Below, piece after piece: positions 8,314 to 20,112 of a stretch of 64,000 nucleotides of DNA; the first letter of the stretch is position 1; each line of letters starts with the position of its first letter. The notes beneath the pieces are model-generated. The model was not told the DNA's origin. It worked only from the letters and a program-made list of their open reading frames with translations, and made no database searches. The DNA comes from Amycolatopsis vancoresmycina (GTDB lineage: Bacteria; Actinomycetota; Actinomycetes; Mycobacteriales; Pseudonocardiaceae), in the NCBI RefSeq assembly GCF_000716785.1, contig NZ_JNYY01000008.1:124001-188000 (forward strand), read 5' to 3'. A program made the translations under genes and the position numbers.

Positions 8314-9698
8314 GGTGTCGTCCCTCCGCTGGTGATCCGGGCGATCGAGGCGAGCGGCACGCCGAGCCAGTCCGGCCGGTTCGCGTGCTCGTAGCCCACT
8401 TCGTAGACCGCCTTGTCGAGTTCGAAGGCGCGCAGCAGCTCGCCCTGTTCGCGCGGGTCCGCCGCGATGGCCGCGTACCCCTCGCAGAAGGCTGCCCGGT
8501 TGCGCTCCGACCATTCGTGGGCGCGCTCGGCCAGCGCCGGCTCGTCCGGCTGGCCGACCAGCATCTGCTGGGCCGCGTAGTCGAACGACCTCAGCATGCC
8601 CGCGACGTCGCGCAACGGCGACCGCAGCGCGTGCCGCTCCTCGACCGGGGCCGCGGGCTCGCCCTCGAAGTCGATCAGCAGCCAGCCGCCGACGGTCCGC
8701 AGCACCTGGCCGAGGTGCAGGTCGCCGTGGATGTACTGCATGGTCACCGAGTCGGCGGGCAGCGTGCGCAGCCGCTCGAACGCCGCCCGCAGCTTCGGAG
8801 CGTGCTCGGCGAGCTCCGGCACCCGGCCGGCGACCGCGTCGAGCCGGTCGAGCATCGCCTTCATCGAGCGTTCCAGCTCGTCGGCGTCGACGGCCTCGGT
8901 GCCGAGCGCTTCGGCCAGGTCCGCGTGCACCTCGGCGACCGCGCGGCCGAGCCGCTCGGCCTCGCCGGCGAAGTCGCCGCCGACCTCTCCGGCGTGCAGC
9001 TCCGGCGCCGCCATCAGGTCGCGGACGCTGGTGGTGGCCATCGCCCAGCCGTCGACGGCGTCCGAGACGAACTGCTGGAGCATGCCGACCGTGGTCGGCT
9101 CGCCGTCCAGGTCACCGGTGATCGAGCCGAGCGGGGCCGCGATGTGCTTGCTGCCCACCGCCTGCAGCGCACGGTGCAGCAGCAGGTCCTTGTTCTTGCC
9201 CGGCGACAGCTTCCGGAACAGCTTGAGGATGTACTGCCCGCCGTAGACCAGGGACGTGTTGCTCTGCTCCGACGTGATCGGCCGCGCCCGCAGCCCGGTC
9301 TCCAGCTCCACGCCGGGCTCGTGCTCGAAGGTCAGCGACCCCACGGTCTCCTCGCGCCCCATCAGGTCCAGCAGGACGCCGGTGACGTCCAGGTCGCCGG
9401 ACGCCTCGTAGGCGTTGAGGTCGCCGACCGCGCCGATCCAGCTGCTCGACGCGATCTCCGGCGGGTGCGTCCGCCGGCCCACCAGCAGCTGGTAGGGCTC
9501 GCGCCGGTCGTCCTGGGCGACCTCGATCACGACGTGCAGCAGCTGCGGATCGCCGGAGACCAGTTCGGTCACGCCGAGCGGCCGGACGCCGGTCACCGGC
9601 CGGTCCTTGCCGGCGAACCAGCGCTGCTCGGGCAGCCAGCGCTTCAGGTCCTCGGTCAGGTCGTCGACCAGCTCACGCGGGTCGGACAAGGAACTCAC
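8310..9698 (-). CDS. mak: Maltokinase Mak (Pep2)
   Basis: A 462-residue ATP-dependent kinase that converts maltose to maltose-1-phosphate. It has an aminoglycoside-phosphotransferase-like fold. The N-terminal lobe carries the family motif RWFAGKDRP and a strand ending in YILKLFRK. The catalytic loop HGDLHLGQVL (Asp near residue 325) and the metal-binding LLIDFEGEP (Asp near 342) are present. GTG 9698 overlaps the treS stop by 4 bp. The TreS-Mak pair supplies the substrate of GlgE encoded upstream. Confidence 0.95.
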   Translation of the reverse strand: MSSLSDPRELVDDLTEDLKRWLPEQRWFAGKDRPVTGVRPLGVTELVSGDPQLLHVVIEVAQDDRREPYQLLVGRRTHPPEIASSSWIGAVGDLNAYEASGDLDVTGVLLDLMGREETVGSLTFEHEPGVELETGLRARPITSEQSNTSLVYGGQYILKLFRKLSPGKNKDLLLHRALQAVGSKHIAAPLGSITGDLDGEPTTVGMLQQFVSDAVDGWAMATTSVRDLMAAPELHAGEVGGDFAGEAERLGRAVAEVHADLAEALGTEAVDADELERSMKAMLDRLDAVAGRVPELAEHAPKLRAAFERLRTLPADSVTMQYIHGDLHLGQVLRTVGGWLLIDFEGEPAAPVEERHALRSPLRDVAGMLRSFDYAAQQMLVGQPDEPALAERAHEWSERNRAAFCEGYAAIAADPREQGELLRAFELDKAVYEVGYEHANRPDWLGVPLASIARITSGGTTP

Positions 9699-11503
9699 CT
9701 CGCTTCGCCTTCGTCTCCCGGGTTCGTCAGCTGGAACCAGTAGAAGCCGTGCCCCGGCAGCGTCAGCAGGTACGACAGCTCCCCGATGCTGGGGAACCGC
9801 ACGCCGCCGGTGAGCTCCACCGGCGTGCACCCGCGGTGCGCGGACAGATCCAGCTCCACCGGCTGCGGGAACCGGGAGAGGTTGTTCACGCAGAGCACGA
9901 CGTCTTCGCCGCCGTCCGGGCGCCGCCACTGGCGCTTGTAGGCCAGCACGCTCGGGTTGGACCCGCCGAGGTCGACGAACTCACCCTCGGCGAACGCGTG
10001 GTGCTGCTTGCGCACCTCGATCATCCGGCGGGTCCAGTTGAGCAGGGACGACGCGTTGTTCGACTGCGCCTCGACGTTGAGGCCTTGGTAGCCGTACACC
10101 GGGTCCATGATCACCGGCAGGTAGATGCGGCCCGGGTCGCACGAGGAGAACCCGGCGTTGCGGTCCGGGGTCCACTGCATGGGGGTGCGCACCGCGTCGC
10201 GGTCGCCGAGCCAGATGTTGTCTCCCATGCCGATCTCGTCACCGTAGTACAGAACGGGCGAGCCCGGCAGGGACAGCAGCATCGCGGTGAACAGCTCCTG
10301 CTGGTTGCGGTCGTTGTCCAGCAGCGGCGCGAGCCTCCGGCGGATGCCGATGTTGGCCTTCATGCGCGGGTCCTTGGCGTACTCCGCGTACATGTAGTCG
10401 CGCTCTTCGTCGGTGACCATCTCGAGGGTCAGCTCGTCGTGGTTGCGCAGGAAGATGCCCCACTGCGTGCCGCTGGGGATCTCCGGGGTCTGGGTGAGGA
10501 TCTCCGAGATCGGGAACCGCGACTCGCGGCGCACGGCCATGAAGATCCGCGGCATCAGCGGGAAGTGGAACGCCATGTGGCACTCGTCGCCGCCGACGGC
10601 CGGGTCGCCGAAGTACTCGACGACGTCCGACGGCCACTGGTTCGCCTCGGCCAGCAGGATGCGCCCGGGGTACTCGTCGTCGACGACCTTCCGGCAGCGC
10701 TTGAGGAACTCGTGCGTGCGCGGCAGGTTCTCGCAGTTGGTGCCCTCCTGCTCGAACAGGTACGGCACGGCGTCCAGGCGGAACCCGTCGATGCCCAGGT
10801 CCAGCCAGAACCGCAGGACGTCGATCATCGCGTTCTGCACGTCGACGTTTTCGTAGTTCAGATCGGGCTGGTGGGAGAAGAACCGGTGCCAGTAGAACTG
10901 GCCGCGGACCGGGTCGTAGGTCCAGTTCGACGTCTCGGTGTCGACGAAGATGATCCGCGCGTCGGCGTAGCGGGAGTCGTCGTCGCTCCACACGTAGTAG
11001 TCGCCGTACGGGCCGTCGGGCTCGCTGCGGGACTGCTGGAACCACGGGTGCGCGTCCGAGGTGTGGTTGAGCACCAGGTCGGTGATCACCCGGATGCCGC
11101 GCCGGTGGGCCTCGTTGAGCAGGAAGACGAAGTCCTCGACGCTGCCGAACTCCGGCAGCACCGCGCGGAAGTCGCTGATGTCGTACCCGCCGTCGCGCAG
11201 CGGCGAGGCGTAGAACGGCGGCAGCCACAGGCAGTCGATGCCCAGCCAGGCCAGGTAGTCGAGCCGGCCGGCCAGGCCGCGCAGGTCGCCGGTGCCGTCG
11301 CCGTTGGAGTCGGCGAACGCGCGCACCAGCACTTCGTAGAACACCGCACCCTTGAACCACTCCGGGTTGCTCGGTGCTTGCTGCGCCGACCGGAAGTCCC
11401 CGGCCTGCGGTTCCACGAGCATGCCGTCGGCGGTCACCGCCTCGCCGGTGTGCGGCACGCCCGCCAGCCCCAACGCCGCGTCGGGCCGGGCCTCATCCGC
11501 CAT
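9695..11503 (-). CDS. treS: Trehalose synthase TreS (maltose alpha-D-glucosyltransferase)
   Basis: A 602-residue GH13 enzyme that interconverts trehalose and maltose. GH13 signatures: VITDLVLNHTS, DGFRLDAVPYLFEQEG (nucleophile Asp near residue 243), LLAEANQWP (acid/base Glu near 285) and FLRNHDELTLEM (Asp near 355). The TreS-typical segment WLGDRDAVRTPMQWT is present. It is not fused to maltokinase, unlike in some relatives. ATG 11503 has ACGAGG about 8 nt upstream; an in-frame GTG at 11512 is possible. Located 46 bp downstream of glgE. Confidence 0.95.
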   Translation of the reverse strand: MADEARPDAALGLAGVPHTGEAVTADGMLVEPQAGDFRSAQQAPSNPEWFKGAVFYEVLVRAFADSNGDGTGDLRGLAGRLDYLAWLGIDCLWLPPFYASPLRDGGYDISDFRAVLPEFGSVEDFVFLLNEAHRRGIRVITDLVLNHTSDAHPWFQQSRSEPDGPYGDYYVWSDDDSRYADARIIFVDTETSNWTYDPVRGQFYWHRFFSHQPDLNYENVDVQNAMIDVLRFWLDLGIDGFRLDAVPYLFEQEGTNCENLPRTHEFLKRCRKVVDDEYPGRILLAEANQWPSDVVEYFGDPAVGGDECHMAFHFPLMPRIFMAVRRESRFPISEILTQTPEIPSGTQWGIFLRNHDELTLEMVTDEERDYMYAEYAKDPRMKANIGIRRRLAPLLDNDRNQQELFTAMLLSLPGSPVLYYGDEIGMGDNIWLGDRDAVRTPMQWTPDRNAGFSSCDPGRIYLPVIMDPVYGYQGLNVEAQSNNASSLLNWTRRMIEVRKQHHAFAEGEFVDLGGSNPSVLAYKRQWRRPDGGEDVVLCVNNLSRFPQPVELDLSAHRGCTPVELTGGVRFPSIGELSYLLTLPGHGFYWFQLTNPGDEGEAR

Positions 11504-11549
11504 CTGTTCCACCTCGTCCTTCGGTTCGCCGTCCCTTCCCGTCCCGTCA

Positions 11550-13532
<1,983 letters not shown>

Positions 13533-13701
13533 GGGCAACGCCCTTCGATGTGTCGGTTGGACGCAGACGGCGACAGTCTGCCTGACTCGATCAAGCGCCC
13601 ACGAGGCAGGGTTCTTAAGGCTGGTACCCACTGACCACCGGCTGAAACGCTTTCGCCGCAACGAATTTCCAGCGGATGTCCGGCAGGTTAAGCCGGCACG
13701 C

Positions 13702-13901
13702 GAACGACACGCGAACCCGAACGGCCAACACCCGTACCCGAATGGACGATTCGCGTACTTGTGCGGACGACACGCGTACGCCGATGGACGACACGCGTAC
13801 CCCGGCGGACGACACGACGCAGGGCCCGGCCGCTGCCGTGTCGTCCATCCAGGTACGCGTGTCGTCCGGCTGCGTACGCGTGTCGTCCGGGGCGGTACGG
13901 G
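13702..13901. repeat. Mirrored array of 21-bp repeats between glgX and glgE
   Basis: Left half: five 21-bp units beginning at 13702, 13723, 13744, 13765 and 13786, converging on GGACGACACGCGTAC plus six variable bases, then a truncated unit at 13807. Right half (13838-13901): the same 15-bp core inverted (GTACGCGTGTCGTCC) with six-base spacers, at 13853 and 13874, flanked by partial units. The half-units at 13807-13815 and 13838-13846 pair around a GC-rich centre, so the array can form a long cruciform. It ends next to the glgX stop and starts 170 bp upstream of glgE. The rest of the gap, 13533-13701, shows nothing recognisable. Confidence 0.85.
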
Positions 13902-16049
13902 TCAGTAGGGCTCGGGGTGGGGTTCGGCGGCGAGGCGGGGGGCGCGGAGCAGGAGGAGGGAGCGGGACTGGAGGGTGACCCGGGTCTTGGCCTCCAGGGT
14001 GCCCGGGTTGGCCGGGCTGCCGTCCGCGGTGCTCGTGTCCAGGGTCGGCTTGAACGTCTCGCCGTACTCGCGGCCCGGCAGGATCACCTCGGCCGGGGCG
14101 TCGCCGGCGTGCAGCCAGAGCAGCCACGAGTGGTCGGGCACCAGCTCGCCCTCGCGGTTGCGGGCCTGGCTGTTCGAGCCGTCGATCCACATGCCGAGCG
14201 TGTGCCGGTCCTCGAACCAGTCGCTTTCGCCGAACTCCTCGCCGTCCGGGCGGAACCAGACGAGGTCGGGCTTGCCGGTCGGGGTGGTCCGGCCTTCGAA
14301 GAACTCCGGCTGCCGCAGCGCCGGGCTGTTCGCGCGCAGCCGCACCACCCGGCGGGCGAAGGCGAGCATGGCCTCGGCCTCCGGGTCGTCCGGCGTCCAG
14401 TCCAGCCACGACGTCTCGTCGTCGAGGCAGTACGCGTTGTTGTTGCCGCCCTGGGTCCGCCAGAACTCGTCACCGGCCGTGAGCATCGGGGTGCCGGTGG
14501 ACAGCAGCAGCGTCGCGAACAGGTTCCGGGCCTGCCGGGCGCGCAGCGCGCGGATGGCCGGGTCGGTGGTCGGCCCCTCGGCGCCGTGGTTCCACGAGCG
14601 GTTGTCGTTGGTGCCGTCGCGGTTGTCCTCGCCGTTGCCCTCGTTGTGCTTTTCGTTGTAGGACACCAGGTCCCGCAGCGTGAAGCCGTCGTGGGCGGTG
14701 ACGAAGTTGATCGACTGCCACGGCCGCCGCAGGTTGTGGTCGTACAGGTCCGACGAACCGGACAGCCGGTAGGCGAGGTCGCGGACCCCGGTCGTGCCGC
14801 GCCAGAAGTCGCGCACGGTGTCGCGGTAGCGGCCGTTCCACTCGGCCCACTGGGCGCCGAAGCCGCCGACGCGGTAGCCCTCGCCGGTCGCGTCCCACGG
14901 CTCGGCGATCAGCTTGCAGCGCGAGAGCACCGGGTCCGTGGTGATCGCCGTGAGCAGCGTCGACGCCGGGTCGAACGCGCCGCCCCGCGGCCGCCCGAGG
15001 GTGCTGGCGAGGTCGAACCGGAAGCCGTCGACGCCCATCTCCTGCGTCCAGTACCGCAGCGAGTCGGTGACCAGCCGGACGACGGTCGGCGAGCCCGCTT
15101 CCAGGGTGTTGCCGCAGCCGGTGATGTCGGCCATGTGCCCGCGCTCGGTGTGCAGGTAGTACACCGGCGCGTTCAGCCCGCGGAAGCTCAGCGTCGGCCC
15201 GTCCGGCCCGCCCTCGCAGGTGTGGTTGAACACGACGTCGAGGATCACCTCGATGCCCGCCGCGTGCAGGGCGGCCACCATCAGCCGGAACTCCTCGACC
15301 TCGTGGCCGGGTTCGCTGGCGTAGCCGGCGTGCGGGGCGAAGAAGCCGAGCGGCGAATAGCCCCAGTAGTTGTGCCGCCCGGCCCGGATCAGCGACGGCT
15401 CGTCGAGGAACGCGTGCACCGGCAGCAGCTCCACCGAGGTGACGCCGAGCCGGGTCAGGTACTCGATCGCCACCGGGTGGGCCAGGCCGAGGTAGGTGCC
15501 GCGCAGCGCCTCCGGGATGAACGGGTGCCGCTGCGTGAAGCCCTTGACGTGCAGTTCGTAGACCACCGCCTCCTCGAACGGCACCTCCGGCTTGATCCCG
15601 GTGTCCGGGCCGCCGGGCGAGGTGACCACCGACAGCGGCACGCTGCCCAGCGAGTCCACAGTGGACATCGGGCCGCGTTCCGGGTCGCCGGTGAAGCCCT
15701 GGGCCGCGGCCAGGTCGGTGAGCCCGCCGGTGATCTGCCGGGCGTACGGGTCGAGCAGCAGCTTGTGCGGGTTGCAGCGCAGGCCGCGGGCCGGGTCGTA
15801 CGGGCCGTGGATCCGGTAGCCGTACCGCTGCCCCGGCGTCACCCCGGGGACCAGGCCGTGCCAGACACCGAAGGTGCGCTCGGTCAGGGCGATCCGGCGT
15901 TCCGACCCGTCGGCGTCGACCAGGCACAGGTCGACGGCGTCCGCGACGGCGGACGTGATCGCGAACCGCACCCCACCGGCCTCGGGGTGGGCACCGAGCG
16001 GGAAGGGGCGGCCGGCGAGGACGTGGTCGGCGGAGGGTCGTGTGGCCAT
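13902..16049 (-). CDS. glgX: Glycogen debranching protein GlgX (first copy)
   Basis: A 715-residue isoamylase-type GH13_11 enzyme that cleaves alpha-1,6 branches. An N-terminal CBM48 region (GQRYGYRIHGPYDPARGLRCNP) precedes the barrel with VILDVVFNHTCEGG, GFRFDLASTLGR (nucleophile Asp), LIAEPWDATGEGY (acid/base Glu) and FVTAHDGFTLRDLVSYN. ATG 16049 gives the normal length. It lies 71 bp downstream of treZ. It shares long identical blocks with the second GlgX at 20109-22235, for example in the segment around NFVTAHDGF, so the two are paralogues. Short branches released by GlgX would be used by MalQ and the TreY/TreZ pair. Confidence 0.93.
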   Translation of the reverse strand: MATRPSADHVLAGRPFPLGAHPEAGGVRFAITSAVADAVDLCLVDADGSERRIALTERTFGVWHGLVPGVTPGQRYGYRIHGPYDPARGLRCNPHKLLLDPYARQITGGLTDLAAAQGFTGDPERGPMSTVDSLGSVPLSVVTSPGGPDTGIKPEVPFEEAVVYELHVKGFTQRHPFIPEALRGTYLGLAHPVAIEYLTRLGVTSVELLPVHAFLDEPSLIRAGRHNYWGYSPLGFFAPHAGYASEPGHEVEEFRLMVAALHAAGIEVILDVVFNHTCEGGPDGPTLSFRGLNAPVYYLHTERGHMADITGCGNTLEAGSPTVVRLVTDSLRYWTQEMGVDGFRFDLASTLGRPRGGAFDPASTLLTAITTDPVLSRCKLIAEPWDATGEGYRVGGFGAQWAEWNGRYRDTVRDFWRGTTGVRDLAYRLSGSSDLYDHNLRRPWQSINFVTAHDGFTLRDLVSYNEKHNEGNGEDNRDGTNDNRSWNHGAEGPTTDPAIRALRARQARNLFATLLLSTGTPMLTAGDEFWRTQGGNNNAYCLDDETSWLDWTPDDPEAEAMLAFARRVVRLRANSPALRQPEFFEGRTTPTGKPDLVWFRPDGEEFGESDWFEDRHTLGMWIDGSNSQARNREGELVPDHSWLLWLHAGDAPAEVILPGREYGETFKPTLDTSTADGSPANPGTLEAKTRVTLQSRSLLLLRAPRLAAEPHPEPY

Positions 16050-16120
16050 TCCTGAATCGTCCCAGATCTCCGGTGGTCCGTGCGCGCCATGACAGACGAG
16101 CGACCTGGAGACAACCGCCG

Positions 16121-17839
16121 TCAGGGTGTGGTTTCGGCCAGGACGAAGGTGTCCGGGGGCAGGTGCGCCGCGCCGCCGTCCACCGTGGCCTCGGCCCAGG
16201 CCAGCAGCGGCGCCGCCGTGGGACCCAGCGGCAGCGTCACCGGGCCGGGGCCGAAGTTGACGGCCAGCCGCAGCCCGCCGCGGTGCAGCACGAGCCACGA
16301 GCCGTCCGGCGCGGAGTCGACGCGCAGGTTCGCGACCTGCGGGTCGGCCAGCTCGGGCCGGTCGCGGCGCAGCCGGATCAACGCGCGGTAGAGCTCCAGC
16401 ACCTCCCGGTGCCCGGGCCGCTCGACCTCGGCCCAGTCGAGCCGGGAGCGTTCGACCGTGGCCGGGTCCAGCGGATCCGGCACGTCCGACTCGCCCCAGC
16501 CGTGCCGGGAGAACTCGCGACGGCGGCCGGTGCGGACCGCCTCGGCCAGCTCCGGGTCCGGGAAGGACGCGAAGAACTGCCACGGCGTGCTCGCCGCCCA
16601 CTCCTCCCCCATGAACACCATCGGCGTGTACGGCGAGCAGAACAGGACCGCGGCCCCGCAGGCGAGCCGGTCCGCCGGCACGGTCGCGGACAGCCGGTCG
16701 CCGGTCGCGCGGTTGCCGATCTGGTCGTGGTTCTGCAGGTAGCCGAGGAAGCGGTGGCCGGGCACGGTCCGCGTGTCGACCGGGCGGCCGTGGGTCCGCT
16801 CCCGGAACGACGACCAGGTGCCCGCGTGGAAGAACACCTCGCGCAGCACCCGCTCCAGTGCGTCCGGCGCGGCGAAGTCGGTGTAGTACCCGGTCGTCTC
16901 GCCGGTCAGCTTGACGTGCAGGGCGTGGTGGAAGTCGTCCGACCACTGGGCGTGCAGGCCGAAGCCGCCGCGCTCGCAGGGCGTGACGAGCCGCGGGTCG
17001 TTGAGGTCGGACTCGGCGACCAGCGTCAGCGGCCGGTTCAGCGCCGCCGACAGCGCGTCGACCTCGGTGGCGAGCTGTTCGAGCAGGTGGACGGCCCGCC
17101 GGTCGAGCAGCGCGTGCACGGCGTCCAGGCGCAGCGCGTCGAGGTGGAAGTCGCGGAACCAGCTCAGCGCGTTGTCGATCACGTACCGCCGGACCTCGTC
17201 GGAGCCGGCGCCGTCGAGGTTGAGGCCCGGCCCCCAGTCGTTCTGCCCGGCGAAGTACGGCCCGAACCGGTCCAGGTAGGCCCCGGACGGCCCGAGGTGG
17301 TTGTAGACGACGTCGAGCACGACGGCCAGGCCGCGCGCGTGGGCCGCGTCGACGAACCGCTTGAGGCCGTCCGGGCCGCCGTAGGGTTCGTGGACCGCGC
17401 CCCACAGGACGCCGTCGTAGCCCCAGCCCGCGGTGCCGTCGAAGGAGTTGACCGGCAGCAGCTCGACGTGCGTGATCCCGAGGTCGACGAGGTGGTCGAG
17501 CCGGTCGATCGCCGCGTCGAAGGTGCCGCCCTCGGTGAAGGTGCCGACGTGCAGCTCGTAGAGGACGGCACCGGGCAGCTGGCGGCCGTGCCAGGCGTCG
17601 TCGGTCCACTCGAACTCGCCGTGGTCGTAGACGCGCGACTCGGCGTGGACGCCGTGCGGCTGCCACCGCGACCGCGGGTCGGGCAGCCGCTTCTCGTCGT
17701 CGTCCAGGAGGAAGGCGTAGTTGAGCCCCTCGGCGTCGGCGTGCCACCAGCCGCCGTCGCCCTCGGTCATCTCGTGCACGCCTTCGTCGACGCTCACCCG
17801 GACCCGGCGGGCCGCCGGGGCCCACACGCTGAACTTCAT
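16121..17839 (-). CDS. treZ: Malto-oligosyltrehalose trehalohydrolase TreZ
   Basis: A 572-residue GH13_10 enzyme that releases trehalose from maltooligosyl-trehalose made by TreY. Motifs: an N-terminal CBM48-like start (MKFSVWAPAARRVRVSV), YELHVGTFTEGGTFDAAI, VVLDVVYNHLGPSG, LDALRLDAVHALLDR (nucleophile Asp), LVAESDLNDPRLV (Glu) and GYLQNHDQIGNRA. ATG 17839 overlaps the treY stop by 4 bp (ATGA), so the two are translationally coupled and probably made in equal amounts. Confidence 0.95.
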   Translation of the reverse strand: MKFSVWAPAARRVRVSVDEGVHEMTEGDGGWWHADAEGLNYAFLLDDDEKRLPDPRSRWQPHGVHAESRVYDHGEFEWTDDAWHGRQLPGAVLYELHVGTFTEGGTFDAAIDRLDHLVDLGITHVELLPVNSFDGTAGWGYDGVLWGAVHEPYGGPDGLKRFVDAAHARGLAVVLDVVYNHLGPSGAYLDRFGPYFAGQNDWGPGLNLDGAGSDEVRRYVIDNALSWFRDFHLDALRLDAVHALLDRRAVHLLEQLATEVDALSAALNRPLTLVAESDLNDPRLVTPCERGGFGLHAQWSDDFHHALHVKLTGETTGYYTDFAAPDALERVLREVFFHAGTWSSFRERTHGRPVDTRTVPGHRFLGYLQNHDQIGNRATGDRLSATVPADRLACGAAVLFCSPYTPMVFMGEEWAASTPWQFFASFPDPELAEAVRTGRRREFSRHGWGESDVPDPLDPATVERSRLDWAEVERPGHREVLELYRALIRLRRDRPELADPQVANLRVDSAPDGSWLVLHRGGLRLAVNFGPGPVTLPLGPTAAPLLAWAEATVDGGAAHLPPDTFVLAETTP

Positions 17840-20112
17840 GCGTCTCCTCGCACCAGCAACGCGACGGGGTAACGGTCGAACAGCAGCGCCAGCTCGCCGG
17901 TGACTTCCCGGCCGGTCAGGACGTCGGTCCAGGTGCCGGGCGGCAGCGGGAGGACCGTGTCGCGCCAGCCGCCGCCGGCGTCCAGGCCGACCGGCAGGCG
18001 GGTCACCGCGACGGCGAGGCCGGCGCTGCGCGTGTAGGCCAGGCAGTGGGCCGCCGCCGGGCCCTCGGCGCGCAGCGGCCGGTAACCGCGGAACAGCGCC
18101 GGGTGTTCCCGGCGCAGCCGCAGCGCGTTGTGCACGACCAGCAGCTTCGCCGCGCCCGAGGCGTCGATCTCCGGCAGCTCGCCGTCGAGGACCCGGGCCA
18201 GGATCTCCCGGCGGGCCGCGTAGTCGACCGGACGGCGGTTGTCCGGGTCGACCAGCGAAAAGTCCCACAGCTCGGTGCCCTGGTAGACGTCCGGGACGCC
18301 GGGTGCGGTCAGCTGGACGAGCTTCTGCCCGAGGGAGTTCGCATAACCGGGCCCTTCGATGCGCCGGACGAACCCGTCGATGTCCCCGGCCAGCTCGGCG
18401 TCGTTCACGACGTCTTCGGGCCAGGCGGCGACGTCGGCCTCGAACGCCTCGTCGTGGTCGGTCCAGCTGGTCCGGAGCTTGGCTTCCTTGGCCGCCTTGT
18501 CCAGGTAGTCCCGCAGCCGCGCGGGCTCGATCGGCCAGGTCGACACCAGCGTCTGCCAGGCCAGGAGGTTCAGCGACGGCTCGTCGATCCCGCGCCGCGC
18601 GGTCCACCGCCGGACGGCCCGGGCGAACTCGCCCGGCACCTCCGCGAGCACCGCCATCCGCGCCCGGGTGTCCTCCGAGCGCTTGGTGTCGTGCGTGGTC
18701 AGCGTCGTCATCGCCGCCGGGTAGCCGGCCTCGCGCTCGGCGGCCAGCCGGTGGAACTCCTCGACGCCGAGGCCGAACCGGTCCGGGTTGCCACCGACCT
18801 CGTTGAGAGCGGCGAAGCGGGTGTAGCGGTAGAACGTCGTGTCCTCGGTGCCCTTGGCCACGACCATGCCGGAGGTCTGCTGGAGCCGGGTGGCCAGTTC
18901 GCTCTCGGGGTTCTTGCGCATGACGGCGTCGAGCATCGCCAGTGGCTCGGCCAGGTCGGGCCGGGCGCGGCGGGCGCCGTCGATCGCGGCCGCCCAGTGC
19001 GCCGCGCCTTCGGGGAGGTAGGAACGGTAGACGGGGAAGGCGATCATGGTCTCGGCCACCGCCTGCCGGGCCAGTTCCGGATCGACGTACGGCAGCTGCG
19101 CCGCGATCCGCCGGACCTCGGCGACCAGGATGCGGTCGGTGACCAGGCGCCGGGCCTCGGCTTCGACGCGGTGGTAGCCGGTCTTGACGCCGAGTTCGTT
19201 CGCCAGCGCGGTGAAGTCGGGCTCGCCCGCGGGGTCGACGAAGACGCCGGCGATCTCGCGGAGGGCGTCGTAGCCGGTGGTGCCGTCGACCGGCCAGCTC
19301 TGCGGCAGCGGCTCGCCGGGGTGCAGGATCTTCTCGGCCACGATCCACGCGCCGGGCGCGTTCTCGCGCAACCGCCGGAAGTAGCCGCCCGGGTCGGCGA
19401 GGCCGTCCGGGTGGTCGACGCGCAGGCCGGTGACGTCGCCGTCGGCCACCCAGCGCAGCACCTCGCCGTGCGTCTCGGCGAACACCTTGGGGTCCTCGAC
19501 GCGGACCGCGGCCAGGGTCGTGATGTCGAAGAACCGGCGGTAGGTCAGCTCGGCGTTGCCGCGGCGCCAGCCGATCAGGCGGTAGTGCTGGCGCTCGTGG
19601 ACCTCCTGCGGCGTCCCGGTTCCCGTGCCGGGCGCGATCGGGAACCGGTGGTCGTAGTAGACGAGCTCGTCGCCGTCGACCGCCAGCTCGGCGACGGCGT
19701 CGTCGTCCCCGAGGACCGGCAGCAGGATCGGGCCGCGCTCCCAGTCGATGTCGAAGAAGGACGCGTACCCGGAGTCGCGGCCGTGCTTCAGCACGTCCCA
19801 CCACCAGCGGTTCGCCTTCGGCACCTCGACCGACATGTGGTTCGGCACGATGTCGACCACCAGGCCCAGCCCGAGCTCCTTGAGCAGCGCGGACAGCTCC
19901 CGGCGGGCCTCTTCGCCGCCCAGCGCCGGCCGGGCGCGGGTCGGGTCGACGACGTCGTAGCCGTGCGTCGAGCCCGGTGCCGCGTCCAGCACCGGCGACG
20001 CGTACAGCGCGCCGATGCCGAGGTCGCGCAGGTAGCCGGCGATGCCGGCCGCGTCGGCGAAGGTGAACTCCGGGCGCAGCTGGACCCGGTAGGTCGACTC
20101 CGGCACGGTCAT
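17836..20112 (-). CDS. treY: Malto-oligosyltrehalose synthase TreY
   Basis: A 758-residue GH13_26 enzyme that turns the reducing end of a maltooligosaccharide into a trehalosyl unit. It opens with STYRVQLRPEFTFADAAGI, a family signature, followed by LGLVVDIVPNHMSVE, VTGLRVDHPDGLADPGGY (nucleophile Asp), WIVAEKILHPGE (Glu) and TTLTTHDTKRSEDTRARM. The long insert between barrel strands fits the family length of about 750-800. ATG 20112 overlaps the glgX stop by 4 bp. Order glgX-treY-treZ is the classic arrangement for glucan-to-trehalose conversion. Confidence 0.95.
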   Translation of the reverse strand: MTVPESTYRVQLRPEFTFADAAGIAGYLRDLGIGALYASPVLDAAPGSTHGYDVVDPTRARPALGGEEARRELSALLKELGLGLVVDIVPNHMSVEVPKANRWWWDVLKHGRDSGYASFFDIDWERGPILLPVLGDDDAVAELAVDGDELVYYDHRFPIAPGTGTGTPQEVHERQHYRLIGWRRGNAELTYRRFFDITTLAAVRVEDPKVFAETHGEVLRWVADGDVTGLRVDHPDGLADPGGYFRRLRENAPGAWIVAEKILHPGEPLPQSWPVDGTTGYDALREIAGVFVDPAGEPDFTALANELGVKTGYHRVEAEARRLVTDRILVAEVRRIAAQLPYVDPELARQAVAETMIAFPVYRSYLPEGAAHWAAAIDGARRARPDLAEPLAMLDAVMRKNPESELATRLQQTSGMVVAKGTEDTTFYRYTRFAALNEVGGNPDRFGLGVEEFHRLAAEREAGYPAAMTTLTTHDTKRSEDTRARMAVLAEVPGEFARAVRRWTARRGIDEPSLNLLAWQTLVSTWPIEPARLRDYLDKAAKEAKLRTSWTDHDEAFEADVAAWPEDVVNDAELAGDIDGFVRRIEGPGYANSLGQKLVQLTAPGVPDVYQGTELWDFSLVDPDNRRPVDYAARREILARVLDGELPEIDASGAAKLLVVHNALRLRREHPALFRGYRPLRAEGPAAAHCLAYTRSAGLAVAVTRLPVGLDAGGGWRDTVLPLPPGTWTDVLTGREVTGELALLFDRYPVALLVRGDA

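Noticed and set aside
13738..13905. Heptapeptide-repeat reading of the 21-bp array as a protein
   Set aside because: The periodic peptide follows from 21 being a multiple of three; there is no start codon with ribosome binding site and the repeats are mirrored.
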